A DNA stretch of 64,000 nt, taken from assembly GCF_022430545.2 (NCBI RefSeq), contig NZ_CP092488.2, forward strand, positions 2,852,001 to 2,916,000, in the 5' to 3' direction. A program made the position numbers and the translations under genes. A model generated the notes under the pieces. It had not been told where the DNA came from, ran no database searches, and worked only from the letters and a program-made list of their open reading frames with translations. Origin of the DNA: Mycobacterium paraterrae (GTDB taxonomy: Bacteria > Actinomycetota > Actinomycetes > Mycobacteriales > Mycobacteriaceae). How positions within the stretch are numbered: position 1 is the stretch's first letter; each line of letters opens with the position of its first letter. Positions 1-8,021 of this stretch are shown here, piece by piece.

Positions 1-705
1 GTGTCGCATCCTCATGAGCCGCATTCGGGTTCGGTGTCCGCGCGCCTGAATTGGCTTCGGGCTGGGGTGCTGGGAGCCAACGACGGGATTGTCTCGACTG
101 CGGGCATCGTCGTCGGCGTCGCCGCGGCGACGGTGGCGCGCGGCCCGATCATCACCGCCGGGATCGCGGGGCTGGCCGCCGGCGCGGTGTCGATGGCACT
201 GGGCGAATACGTATCGGTCAGCGCGCAGCGCGACACCGAACAGGCCCTGCTCCATGTCGAACGCCGGGAGTTGCGCGACGACCCGCAGGCAGAGCTTGAC
301 GAACTCGCTGCGCTGTACGAAGCCAAGGGTCTGTCCGCGGCGACGGCCCGCACGGTGGCCGAGGAACTCACCGACCACGATCCGCTGCTCGCGCACGCAG
401 AAGTGGAGCTCGGTTTCCATCCCGACGAGCTGACCAATCCGTGGCAGGCCGCGACGTCGTCGGCGCTGTCATTCGCCATCGGCGCGCTGCTGCCGCTGAT
501 CGCCATCCTGGTCGCGCCCGTCGCCGTGCGCATACCCGTGACCGTGGCGTCCGTGCTGCTGGCGCTACTCGTCACCGGAGTGGTGTCGGCGAGCCTCGGC
601 GGCGCACCGAAACACCGTGCGGCGCTGCGCAACTTCGTCGGGGGAGGGCTGGCCCTCGCGGTGACCTACCTGATCGGCCACCTGGTCGGCGCCGCGATCG
701 CCTAG
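1..705 (+). CDS. VIT1/CCC1-type iron/manganese transporter
   Basis: The 234-residue product belongs to the VIT1/CCC1 family of membrane proteins that move Fe2+ or Mn2+ out of the cytosol. The N-terminal LRAGVLGANDGIVSTAGIVVG block is the family signature of the first membrane helix. GLAAGAVSMALGEYVSVSAQRD follows, then a charged cytosolic metal-binding segment at about residues 75-135 rich in Glu and Asp, and three C-terminal helices. The length matches the family. The GTG codon is the first base of the window, so an upstream start cannot be excluded. Its TAG stop shares the palindrome CTAG with the stop of the convergent aldo/keto reductase. Confidence 0.88.
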   Translation: MSHPHEPHSGSVSARLNWLRAGVLGANDGIVSTAGIVVGVAAATVARGPIITAGIAGLAAGAVSMALGEYVSVSAQRDTEQALLHVERRELRDDPQAELDELAALYEAKGLSAATARTVAEELTDHDPLLAHAEVELGFHPDELTNPWQAATSSALSFAIGALLPLIAILVAPVAVRIPVTVASVLLALLVTGVVSASLGGAPKHRAALRNFVGGGLALAVTYLIGHLVGAAIA

Positions 706-1634
706 GTGTTGTCGTGGAACCCCTCCATGCCCTCGGGCATGGCGCTGGTTCCGGGCGCGGTGATGGAGTCCAGCCGGGCGAGTGCGTCGGCGCTCAAGGT
801 GACGTCTCCGGTGCCGAGGTTCTCCTCGAGGTGTCCGATCGACTTGGTTCCCGGGATCAGCAGCGTCGTCGGCGCGTGTGCCAACAGCCACGCCAACCCG
901 ACCTGGGCCGGGGTGGCGCCGAGGTCGCCGGCGATCTCTTTCACCACCGGGTGGTCCGATGCCTTCGGTAGGCCAGGGAACGCCGAGCCGAGCGGGAAAT
1001 AGGGCACCCACGCGATTCCCTCGGCGGTGCAGACGTCGAGCATGTCTTCCTGCGAACGGTCCAGCAGGCTGTAGGAGTTCTGCACGCACACAACGCCGGC
1101 GGGCAGCGCCTGCTTGAGGACCTCCAGCGGCACACTGCTGACGCCGATCCCGCCGATCTTGCCCTCGTCGCGCAGCGCGATCATCTCGGCCAGCTGGTCA
1201 TCCAGGTCGACGATCTGGTTGCCCTCGGCCTGCAGCCCCGGGCCCAGGTCCAGGCGCCGCAGATTGACCACCGGAATCTGCTCGAGGCCGAGTTGGCGCA
1301 GGTCGTCCTCGACGGCGGCACGTAGGTCTGCCGGTCGCTGCGCCGGGGCCAGCGGAATCGGCTTCTCGCCGGTGAAGCGCGCGCCGACCTTACTGACGAT
1401 CACCAGGTCGTCCGGGTAGGGCGCCAGTGCCGCATGGATGCGACGGTTCACCTCGCCGGGGCCGTAGAACGACGCGGTGTCGATGTGGTTGACACCCAGC
1501 TCGACTGCCCGACGCAGCACGGCGACCGCCTCGTCGTGAGACGTCGCGTCCAGCTGCATGGCGCCGTAGCCGACCCGGGCGACGTCGTGCGTGCCGATGC
1601 GGCCCAACCCGCCGGGTGCCTGCTGGTCAGTCAT
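702..1634 (-). CDS. aldo/keto reductase
   Basis: This 310-residue protein is an NADPH-dependent aldo/keto reductase of the TIM-barrel family. The catalytic Asp and Tyr lie in NHIDTASFYGPGEVNRRI near residue 50 and the catalytic Lys in VIVSKVG. The C-terminal cofactor-binding segment LLIPGTKSIGHLEENLG is present. At the position of the usual catalytic His the protein reads VVNLRRLDLG, so the His appears to be Arg, a variation seen in some bacterial subfamilies. It is divergent from a TetR gene and two palindromes lie between them, which suggests that the TetR protein controls it. The substrate is unknown. Confidence 0.9.
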   Translation of the reverse strand: MTDQQAPGGLGRIGTHDVARVGYGAMQLDATSHDEAVAVLRRAVELGVNHIDTASFYGPGEVNRRIHAALAPYPDDLVIVSKVGARFTGEKPIPLAPAQRPADLRAAVEDDLRQLGLEQIPVVNLRRLDLGPGLQAEGNQIVDLDDQLAEMIALRDEGKIGGIGVSSVPLEVLKQALPAGVVCVQNSYSLLDRSQEDMLDVCTAEGIAWVPYFPLGSAFPGLPKASDHPVVKEIAGDLGATPAQVGLAWLLAHAPTTLLIPGTKSIGHLEENLGTGDVTLSADALARLDSITAPGTSAMPEGMEGFHDNT

Positions 1635-1668
1635 GGTGCTCCTCTAGTCGTGCGACACTGGTAGCGAT

Positions 1669-1684
1669 GCGGAGGTACCTCCGC
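1669..1684. promoter_or_regulatory. TetR operator-like palindrome 1
   Basis: GCGGAGGTACCTCCGC is a perfect 16-bp palindrome. It lies 34 bp upstream of the aldo/keto reductase start and 36 bp upstream of the proposed TTG start of the divergent TetR gene. A second, slightly degenerate copy is centred 35 bp away. Confidence 0.75.
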
Positions 1685-1704
1685 TTATCCGACAGTAGCA
1701 GAAA

Positions 1705-1718
1705 CGGAGGTGCCTCCG
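1705..1718. promoter_or_regulatory. TetR operator-like palindrome 2
   Basis: CGGAGGTGCCTCCG repeats the arms of the 1669-1684 palindrome with TG in the centre in place of TA. Its GGAGG half is also the likely ribosome binding site for the TTG start at 1721, so a bound repressor would cover both the promoter and the RBS region. Confidence 0.7.
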
Positions 1719-1720
1719 CC

Positions 1721-2272
1721 TTGGTCGAGACTGCGCGCTCCGATGCGCGGCGCAACCGGGAGAGGCTGCTGCACGCCGCGACCGCGGCGTTCGCCGCCGG
1801 CGACGGAGAGCCGGTGACGCTGGAATCGATCGCTCGAGCAGCCGGAGTCGGCATCGGGACGCTGTACCGCCACTTCCCGACTCGCGAGGCGCTGGTCGAG
1901 GCCGTCTACCGGGCGGAACTTGCCGAGGTGGCGGAAACGGCCGCGACGCTGCTCGAGCAGAATCCACCCAAGCTTGCGTTGCGTCGCTGGATGGACCGGT
2001 ACGCGAGCTTCGTCGCCGCCAAACGCGGGATGGCCGAATCGCTGCACGCGATGTTCGACTCCGGCGCCATGCAACCCAACGAGACGCGCGCCAGCATTAT
2101 CGGCGCCGTCGACCGACTGCTGGGGGCCGGCGTCGACGATGGCAGCCTGCGCGCCGGTGTCCGGGCCGACGACATCGTGTCTAGTCTGATCGGCATCTTC
2201 CTGGCCAGCGGATCGCCCGAGCAGACCGGGCGCATGTTGGACCTGCTGGTGGCCGGAATAGCCACGCGGTAA
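1721..2272 (+). CDS. TetR-family transcriptional regulator
   Basis: The product is a TetR repressor of 183 residues from the TTG start. The N-terminal helix-turn-helix reads VTLESIARAAGVGIGTLYRHFPTREALVEAV, and the C-terminal half is a variable ligand-binding domain. An in-frame ATG at 1667 would put the two palindromes inside the gene. TTG at 1721 is preferred because GGAGG lies 10 bp upstream and the operators then fall in the promoter. The likely target is the divergent aldo/keto reductase and itself. The inducer cannot be read from the sequence. Confidence 0.85.
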   Translation: MVETARSDARRNRERLLHAATAAFAAGDGEPVTLESIARAAGVGIGTLYRHFPTREALVEAVYRAELAEVAETAATLLEQNPPKLALRRWMDRYASFVAAKRGMAESLHAMFDSGAMQPNETRASIIGAVDRLLGAGVDDGSLRAGVRADDIVSSLIGIFLASGSPEQTGRMLDLLVAGIATR

Positions 2273-2289
2273 TCGCGCTTAGAGCGAAC

Positions 2290-2709
2290 ATGAAACTCAA
2301 CGATGCAGCACGGGAATTCATCGGAGACGGCGCCGACGCCACGCTGATCACGCTCAATCCCGACGGCAGCCCGCAGGTCAGCCTGGTCTGGGTCGCGTTC
2401 CGGTCGACACCCGACGGCGACGAGCTGGTGACCGGGCATCTGTCCGAGCACAAGAAGGTCCGCAACATCCGCAGGGACCCCAGGGTCGCGGTGACGATCG
2501 CGCAACCGGGCGACACCAACAGGGCGCTGCGCAACTACCTATCGGTCGAGGGCACCGCCTACATCGAAGAGGGCGGCGCGCCCGAGTTGCTCACCGAGCT
2601 GTCGGAGGCCCTTCTGGACCCGAATCAGTTCCCGCCCAAAGACGCCCCGCCGGGATACGTCACGCACATCCGCGTCGAGAAGGTCGGCGGTATCGGCCCC
2701 TGGGCCTGA
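2290..2709 (+). CDS. PPOX-fold F420/FMN-binding oxidoreductase
   Basis: This 139-residue protein has the split beta-barrel fold of the pyridoxamine 5'-phosphate oxidase superfamily. The pattern ATLITLNPDGSPQVSLVWV near the N terminus, then HKKVRNIRRDPRVAVTI, matches the Rv1155/Rv2074 type FDOR-B group that binds coenzyme F420 or flavin. It lies 17 bp downstream of the TetR gene and is probably co-transcribed. The specific substrate is unknown. A tandem hairpin follows the stop codon. Confidence 0.82.
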   Translation: MKLNDAAREFIGDGADATLITLNPDGSPQVSLVWVAFRSTPDGDELVTGHLSEHKKVRNIRRDPRVAVTIAQPGDTNRALRNYLSVEGTAYIEEGGAPELLTELSEALLDPNQFPPKDAPPGYVTHIRVEKVGGIGPWA

Positions 2710-2722
2710 ACGGCCGGCCGAG

Positions 2723-2770
2723 CGCCCGGCCTGCCGGGCGGCGGGATGCGAGCGCCCGGCCAGCCGGGCG
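2723..2770. terminator. tandem 30-bp-period hairpins between convergent genes
   Basis: Two copies of the palindrome CGCCCGGC-N2-GCCGGGCG lie at 2723-2740 and 2753-2770, within a direct repeat of period 30. They sit between the convergent stop codons of the PPOX-fold gene and fadD8. No T tract follows. A bidirectional terminator or mRNA 3'-end stabiliser is the likeliest role. Confidence 0.6.
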
Positions 2771-2783
2771 GGAGCCGCCAAAG

Positions 2784-4382
2784 CTAGCCGACGGCGCGGC
2801 CGGCGCCCTCCCAGAACCGCGCCCGTACGGCCTTCTTGTCCGGCTTGCCCAGCCCGGTCAACGGGAGGGCGTCGACGATCTCGATCCGCTTGGGTGACTG
2901 CACCGAACCCTTGCGCTCCTTGACCGCGGCTTGGATCTCGGCGGTCATCGCCTCGATCGCGGTCTCCTCGGTCGCGGCGTCGGAGCGCAGCACCACCACC
3001 GCGGTGACGGCCTCGCCCCACTTGTCGTCGGGCGTGCCGACCACACATACCTGCGCCACCGACGGGTGCTCGGCGATCACGTCCTCGACCTCTCGGGGGA
3101 AGACGTTGAAGCCGCCGGTGACGATCATGTCCTTGACCCGGTCCACGATGAAGTAGAAACCGTCCTCGTCCTCGCGGGCCATGTCGCCGGTATGCAGCCA
3201 GCCATCCCTGAAGGTTTCGGCGGTGGCTTCCGGCAGCTGCCAGTAGCCGGCTGCCAAAAGTGGTCCGCTGACGCAGATTTCGCCGGGTTCGCCCTGTGGG
3301 ACGGGCTTGCCGTCCTCGCCTAGCAACGCCACCCGCGCGAACAGCGTCGGGCGCCCGCAGGAGGTCAGCCGCTTCTCGTCGTGGTCCGCCTTGGCCAGGT
3401 AGGTGATCGCCATCGGCGCCTCGGACTGCCCGTAGTACTGAGCGAAGATCGGTCCAAACCGACGGATCGCCTCGGCCAGCCGCACCGGGTTCATCGCCGA
3501 GGCGCCGTAGTACACCGTCTCCAGCGACGAGAGGTCCCGGGTGTGCGAATCGGGGTGGTCCATCAGGGCGTACAGCATCGAGGGCACCAGCATTGTCGCG
3601 GTGATGCGTTGCTCTTCAATGACTTTCAGCACCTCGGCCGGATCGAACTTGGCCAGCACCACCATCTCGCCGCCCTTGACCACGGTGGGCGTGAAGAACG
3701 CCGCGCCGGCGTGCGACAGCGGGGTGCACATCAGGAACCGGGGGCTTTCGGGCCACTCCCACTCGGCCAGCTGGATCTGCGTCATCGTGGCGATGTTGCC
3801 GGTGGTTCCCAGCACGCCCTTGGGTTTGCCGGTGGTGCCGCCGGTGTAGGCCATGCCGGCGATGTGGTCGGGTGCCAGCTCGGCGACTACCAATGGCTTG
3901 GGCTCGAACTTGGCCGCCTCGGCGGACAAGTCGACCGCAACATCTTTCAGGGCCTCCGGTACCGGCCCGATTGTCAGGATCTGCTTGAGCGAGTCGACCT
4001 TGTCCAGCAGGCCCAGGGCTCGCTCGACGAATGCCGGGTTCGGGTCGATGATCAACGAGCTGGCGCCGCAGTCGGACAGCACGTAGGCGTGGTCGTCCAG
4101 CGAGCCGAGCGGGTGCAACGCGGTGCGCCGGTAACCCTGGGTCTGGTTGGCGCCGAGAATCATCAGCACCTCGGGACGATTCAGGGCGAGCAGCCCGACC
4201 GTGACGCCGGTGCCGGCGCCGAGCGCCTCGAAGGCCTGGGTGTACTGGCTGACCCGCTCGGCCAGCTGGCCGCCGGTCAGCGTGGTGTCCCCGAGGAACA
4301 ACACCGGGCGGTCCTTATGGCGCTTGAGCGCCCCGACGAGCAGGTGGCCGTTGTGGGTGGGATGGCGCAACAAGTCAGGCAT
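2784..4382 (-). CDS. fadD8: acyl-CoA synthetase FadD8
   Basis: This adenylate-forming enzyme of 532 residues activates a carboxylic acid as an acyl-AMP and transfers it to CoA. Motifs in order are the ATP-binding loop YTGGTTGKPKGV near residue 165, YYGQSEAP, GWLHTGDM, and the C-terminal catalytic lysine in LTGLGKPDKK. The start MPDLLRHP was chosen because it matches the FadD8 N terminus as I remember it; a longer frame begins at 4472 but would run past the divergent gene's start. It is the orthologue by position of Rv0551c. A KstR-type box in the divergent gap suggests control with lipid or sterol catabolism. Confidence 0.88.
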   Translation of the reverse strand: MPDLLRHPTHNGHLLVGALKRHKDRPVLFLGDTTLTGGQLAERVSQYTQAFEALGAGTGVTVGLLALNRPEVLMILGANQTQGYRRTALHPLGSLDDHAYVLSDCGASSLIIDPNPAFVERALGLLDKVDSLKQILTIGPVPEALKDVAVDLSAEAAKFEPKPLVVAELAPDHIAGMAYTGGTTGKPKGVLGTTGNIATMTQIQLAEWEWPESPRFLMCTPLSHAGAAFFTPTVVKGGEMVVLAKFDPAEVLKVIEEQRITATMLVPSMLYALMDHPDSHTRDLSSLETVYYGASAMNPVRLAEAIRRFGPIFAQYYGQSEAPMAITYLAKADHDEKRLTSCGRPTLFARVALLGEDGKPVPQGEPGEICVSGPLLAAGYWQLPEATAETFRDGWLHTGDMAREDEDGFYFIVDRVKDMIVTGGFNVFPREVEDVIAEHPSVAQVCVVGTPDDKWGEAVTAVVVLRSDAATEETAIEAMTAEIQAAVKERKGSVQSPKRIEIVDALPLTGLGKPDKKAVRARFWEGAGRAVG

Positions 4383-4393
4383 AACGGTCAGAC

Positions 4394-4407
4394 TAGAACG
4401 TGTTCCA
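4394..4407. promoter_or_regulatory. KstR-type operator (TnnAACnnGTTnnA)
   Basis: TAGAACGTGTTCCA lies in the 67-bp gap between the divergent starts of fadD8 (4382) and the amidohydrolase (4450). It matches every fixed position of the published KstR consensus TnnAACnnGTTnnA used for the mycobacterial cholesterol regulon. Location between divergent promoters is typical of a working site. Confidence 0.65.
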
Positions 4408-4449
4408 ATTTGTGTCAGCAGCGCCCGGAAATCACTAGCATTTCTGCTC

Positions 4450-6054
4450 ATGGCCGTCGCAGATGTCGTCATGTACGGAACCGTCTTGACCGTCGACGAC
4501 GCGAGGCCGACCGCAGAGGCGCTGGCGTTCGCGGACGGCCGGATCGTCGCGGTAGGGGACCGCTCCGAGGTGCACTCTTGGCTCGGCCCGCAGACGCAGA
4601 CGATCGACCTCGGCGAGGGCTGCGTGATGCCCGGCTTCGTCGAGGCACACGGTCATCCGCTGATGGAGGCCATCGCGCTATCCGATCGGCTGGTCGACAT
4701 CCGCCCGGTCACCATGCGCGACGCCGGCCAGGTGGTCGAGTCGATTCGCCGCGAGGTGGCCCGCCGGGGAGCCGACGGCGCCTACCTCAACGGCTGGGAC
4801 CCGCTGCTGCAGGACGGGTTGCCCGAGCCGACGCTGGCTTGGCTGAACGACATCGCGCCGGACCATCCGCTGGTCATCATCCACAACTCCGGGCACAAGG
4901 CGTATTTCAACGCGCGGGCCGCCGAACGGGCCGGGCTGACCCGCGACACCCCCGACCCGAAGGGTGCCAAATACGGCCGCGATGCCCACGGGGACCTCGA
5001 TGGCACCGCCGAAGAAACCGGTGCGGTGTTCCCGCTGCTCAGCGGCGCGATCTCGCCCAGCGACTACCCGGCGATGTTGCTGGCCGAATGCGCCCGGCTC
5101 AATAGGGCGGGGCTGACCACCTGCTCGGAGATGGCGTTCGACCCCTCGCTGCGGCCCCTGGTGGAAGGGCTGCGCGACGCGCTCACCGTCCGGTTACGTA
5201 CCTACGAGATGTCCAACCCGCAGATGACGACCACCGCCACTCCCGGCCAGGGCGACGACATGGTGCGCCAGGTCGGCATCAAGATCTGGGTCGACGGCTC
5301 GCCGTGGATCGGCAACATCGACCTGTCGTTCCCGTACCTCGACACCGCGGCCACCCGGACGATCGGGGTGACGCCGGGATCGTGCGGGTGCGCGAACTAC
5401 ACCAAGGAACAGCTCATTGAGATCGTCGGCGCCTACTACCCGCTGGGTTGGCCGATGGCCTGTCACGTCCAGGGCGACGCGGGAGTGGACACTATCCTCG
5501 ATGTCTACGAGGAGGCCCTGACCCGCAACCCTCGCGACGACCACCGGCTGCGTCTCGAGCATGTCGGCGCTATCCGGCCCGAGCAGTTGCAGCGCGCGCA
5601 CAACCTGGGCGTCACCTGCAGCATCTTCGTCGACCAGATCCACTACTGGGGTGACGTCATCGTCGACGGGCTGTTCGGCCCGGAACGCGGAAACCGTTGG
5701 ATGCCAGCGGGTTCCGCAGTGGCAACCGGCATGCGGATTTCACTGCACAACGACCCGCCGGTGACGCCCGAGGAGCCGCTGCGCAACATCAGCGTGGCCG
5801 TCACCCGGATGTCGCCCAGCGGTCGGGTGCTCGGACCCGAGGAGCGGCTGACCGTCGAGCAGGCGATCCGCGCGCAGACCATCGACGCGGCCTGGCAGCT
5901 GTTCGCCGACGACGTCATCGGCTCGCTGGAAGTCGGCAAGTACGCCGATCTGGTTGTGCTGTCGGCAGATCCGCGCGCGGTACCGCCGGAAGAGATCGCC
6001 GACCTGGAGGTGCGCGCCACGTTTCTGGCCGGCCGCCCCGTCTACGCGCGATGA
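4450..6054 (+). CDS. YtcJ-like amidohydrolase (Rv0552 type)
   Basis: The 534-residue protein is an amidohydrolase-superfamily enzyme of the YtcJ/amidohydrolase_3 type. The N-terminal beta-sandwich leads into MPGFVEAHGHP, which holds the first metal-ligand HxH pair. HVQGDAGVD and RLEHVGAIRPEQ carry later ligands, and the domain closes with KYADLVVLSADP, the usual return strand. It hydrolyses C-N bonds of an unknown substrate, probably in the cytosol. The ATG at 4450 was chosen because an upstream extension would overlap the fadD8 promoter. Its TGA overlaps the menC ATG, so the two genes are translationally coupled. Confidence 0.85.
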   Translation: MAVADVVMYGTVLTVDDARPTAEALAFADGRIVAVGDRSEVHSWLGPQTQTIDLGEGCVMPGFVEAHGHPLMEAIALSDRLVDIRPVTMRDAGQVVESIRREVARRGADGAYLNGWDPLLQDGLPEPTLAWLNDIAPDHPLVIIHNSGHKAYFNARAAERAGLTRDTPDPKGAKYGRDAHGDLDGTAEETGAVFPLLSGAISPSDYPAMLLAECARLNRAGLTTCSEMAFDPSLRPLVEGLRDALTVRLRTYEMSNPQMTTTATPGQGDDMVRQVGIKIWVDGSPWIGNIDLSFPYLDTAATRTIGVTPGSCGCANYTKEQLIEIVGAYYPLGWPMACHVQGDAGVDTILDVYEEALTRNPRDDHRLRLEHVGAIRPEQLQRAHNLGVTCSIFVDQIHYWGDVIVDGLFGPERGNRWMPAGSAVATGMRISLHNDPPVTPEEPLRNISVAVTRMSPSGRVLGPEERLTVEQAIRAQTIDAAWQLFADDVIGSLEVGKYADLVVLSADPRAVPPEEIADLEVRATFLAGRPVYAR

Positions 6055-6995
6055 ATCTCGACGACGTCCTCGACCGTTTGCATGTCGTGTCGTTGCCGAT
6101 GCGGGTTCGCTTCCGCGGCATCATGACTCGCGAGGTAGCGCTCATCGACGGCCCGGCGGGCTGGGGCGAGTTCGGCGCGTTCCTGGAATACGGCCACGCC
6201 GAGGCCGCGCACTGGCTGGCCGCCGCGCTCGACTCCGCCTACCGGATGCCCCCGCCGCCGCTGCGGACCCGCATTGACGTCAACGCCACGGTCCCGGCCG
6301 TGCCCGCCGCGCAGGTGCCCGAGATCGTGGCGCGCTTTCCCGGTGCGCGGACCGCCAAGGTGAAGGTCGCCGAACCCGGCCAGAGCCTCGACGACGACGT
6401 CGCCCGGGTCGACGCCGTGCGCGCGCTGGTGCCGACCGTGCGCGTCGATGCCAACGGCGCCTGGACCGTCGCCCAGGCCGTTGCGGCCGCGAAAGCGCTC
6501 GGCCCGCTCGAGTACATCGAGCAGCCCTGCGCCAGCGTCGAGGAACTCGCACAGGTTCGCCGCCAGGTCGACGTCCCGGTGGCCGCCGACGAAAGCATTC
6601 GCAAGGCGGGCGACCCGCTCGCGGTCGTGCGGGCCGGGGCCGCCGACATTGCGGTGCTCAAAGTCGCTCCGCTGGGCGGTATTTCGGCGTTGCTGACCAT
6701 CGCTCGGCAGATCGACATCCCCGTCGTGGTCTCGAGCGCGCTCGACTCCGCGGTGGGCATCGGCGTCGGTCTGAACGCGGCGTCGGCCCTGCCCAGCCTC
6801 GAGCACGCTTGCGGCCTGGGCACCGGCCGGTTGTTCGTCGAGGACGTCGCCGAACCGATCGAAGCGCAAGACGGCTACTTGCCGGTCGGCCCGGTCACGC
6901 CTGACCCGGCCCGGCTGCAGGCCTTGGCTGCGGCGCCGGACCGTCGGCAATGGTGGATCGACCGGGTCAAAGCCTGTTATCCATTGATGTCCTGA
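6051..6995 (+). CDS. menC: o-succinylbenzoate synthase MenC
   Basis: MenC dehydrates SHCHC to o-succinylbenzoate in menaquinone synthesis. The 314-residue product has the enolase-superfamily layout: the lysine pair in ARTAKVKVAEPG, then metal ligands in VRVDANGAW, YIEQPC and VAADES, and the second catalytic lysine in IAVLKVAPLGG. The length fits mycobacterial MenC. It begins with an ATGA overlap on the amidohydrolase. Other menaquinone genes (menD, menG, menJ, grcC1) follow within 14 kb. Confidence 0.93.
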   Translation: MNLDDVLDRLHVVSLPMRVRFRGIMTREVALIDGPAGWGEFGAFLEYGHAEAAHWLAAALDSAYRMPPPPLRTRIDVNATVPAVPAAQVPEIVARFPGARTAKVKVAEPGQSLDDDVARVDAVRALVPTVRVDANGAWTVAQAVAAAKALGPLEYIEQPCASVEELAQVRRQVDVPVAADESIRKAGDPLAVVRAGAADIAVLKVAPLGGISALLTIARQIDIPVVVSSALDSAVGIGVGLNAASALPSLEHACGLGTGRLFVEDVAEPIEAQDGYLPVGPVTPDPARLQALAAAPDRRQWWIDRVKACYPLMS

Positions 6996-7049
6996 TGTGT
7001 GGGGTGCATGGCGTAGACGACACGGGGTTGGGTCGCCAACACTGAGACC

Positions 7050-8021
7050 ATGACGCAGAAGGTGTTGATCGTCGGCTTCCCCGGCGTGCAAGCGCTGGAT
7101 CTGGTCGGTCCGTTCGAGGTGTTCGCCGGCGCGACGAAGGTGCTGGCCGCCCAGGGCAAGGACGGCTACGCGCTGGAAGTAGTGACGCTCGACGGGCTGT
7201 CGGTGTCCACCGACACGGGGCTGAGCTTCGGGGCGAAACCGCTGCCGGAAGCCGCCGATGACCTTGCAGGGATAGACACGCTGCTTCTGCCGGGCGGCAG
7301 CGGGGCGCGTGGGGACCGGCGCGACCCGCGCCTGGTCGACTGGATCGCCGCCGCGGCACCGCACGCCCGCCGCGTGGTCAGCGTCTGCACCGGCGCCTTT
7401 CTGGCTGCGCAGGCGGGCCTGCTCGACGGCTGCCGCGCCACCACCCATTGGGCCTTCGCGGACAAGCTCGCCCGCGAATTCCCCGCCGTTGTCGTCGACC
7501 CCGACCCGATCTTCGTCCGCAGCTCGCCGACGGTGTGGACCGCGGCGGGCGTCAGCGCCGGCATCGACCTGGCGCTGGCGCTCGTCGAGGAAGACCACGG
7601 CACCGAGGTCGCGCAGACGGTGGCGCGCTGGCTCGTGCTCCATCTGCGCCGGCCCGGCGGTCAGACGCAGTTCGCGGCGCCGATATGGGTGGCGCGCGCG
7701 AAACGCGAGCCGATCCGCGCCGTCCAGGAAGCCGTCGAATCGCAACCCGGCGGCGCGCACAGCATCACCGAGCTGGCCCGCCTCGCTGCGATGAGCCCGC
7801 GGCACTTCACCCGGGTGTTCACCGACGAGGTCGGCGAGGCGCCGGGAGCCTACGTCGAGCGCGTGCGCACCGAGGCGGCCCGTCGCCAACTCGAGCAGAC
7901 CGACGACACCGTGGTGACGATTGCGTCCCGGTGTGGCTTTGGTACCGCGGAAACCATGCGCCGCAACTTCATTCGTCGCATCGGCGTCTCACCCGATCAA
8001 TACCGAAAGGCATTCGCATGA
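7050..8021 (+). CDS. GlxA-type regulator: DJ-1/PfpI domain plus AraC HTH
   Basis: The 323-residue product joins an N-terminal DJ-1/PfpI (class I glutamine amidotransferase-like) domain, residues about 4-175, to a C-terminal AraC/XylS DNA-binding domain, residues about 225-320. The nucleophile-elbow cysteine is present in VVSVCTGAFLAAQAGLLDG. The HTH reads SITELARLAAMSPRHFTRVF and ends in the family pattern GVSPDQYRK. Such proteins are transcription factors that may sense small metabolites through the DJ-1 fold. It overlaps the next gene, a second DJ-1 protein, by ATGA, so the regulator likely controls its own partner. Confidence 0.9.
   Translation: MTQKVLIVGFPGVQALDLVGPFEVFAGATKVLAAQGKDGYALEVVTLDGLSVSTDTGLSFGAKPLPEAADDLAGIDTLLLPGGSGARGDRRDPRLVDWIAAAAPHARRVVSVCTGAFLAAQAGLLDGCRATTHWAFADKLAREFPAVVVDPDPIFVRSSPTVWTAAGVSAGIDLALALVEEDHGTEVAQTVARWLVLHLRRPGGQTQFAAPIWVARAKREPIRAVQEAVESQPGGAHSITELARLAAMSPRHFTRVFTDEVGEAPGAYVERVRTEAARRQLEQTDDTVVTIASRCGFGTAETMRRNFIRRIGVSPDQYRKAFA

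Noticed and set aside
3381..5105. 574-codon open frame on the plus strand
   Set aside because: It is antisense to fadD8 and out of frame with the amidohydrolase; composition is of the shadow type with no motif.
6042..7889. 615-codon open frame on the minus strand
   Set aside because: It lies opposite menC and the DJ-1/AraC gene, both with intact catalytic motifs, and has only shadow-type Arg/His-rich sequence.
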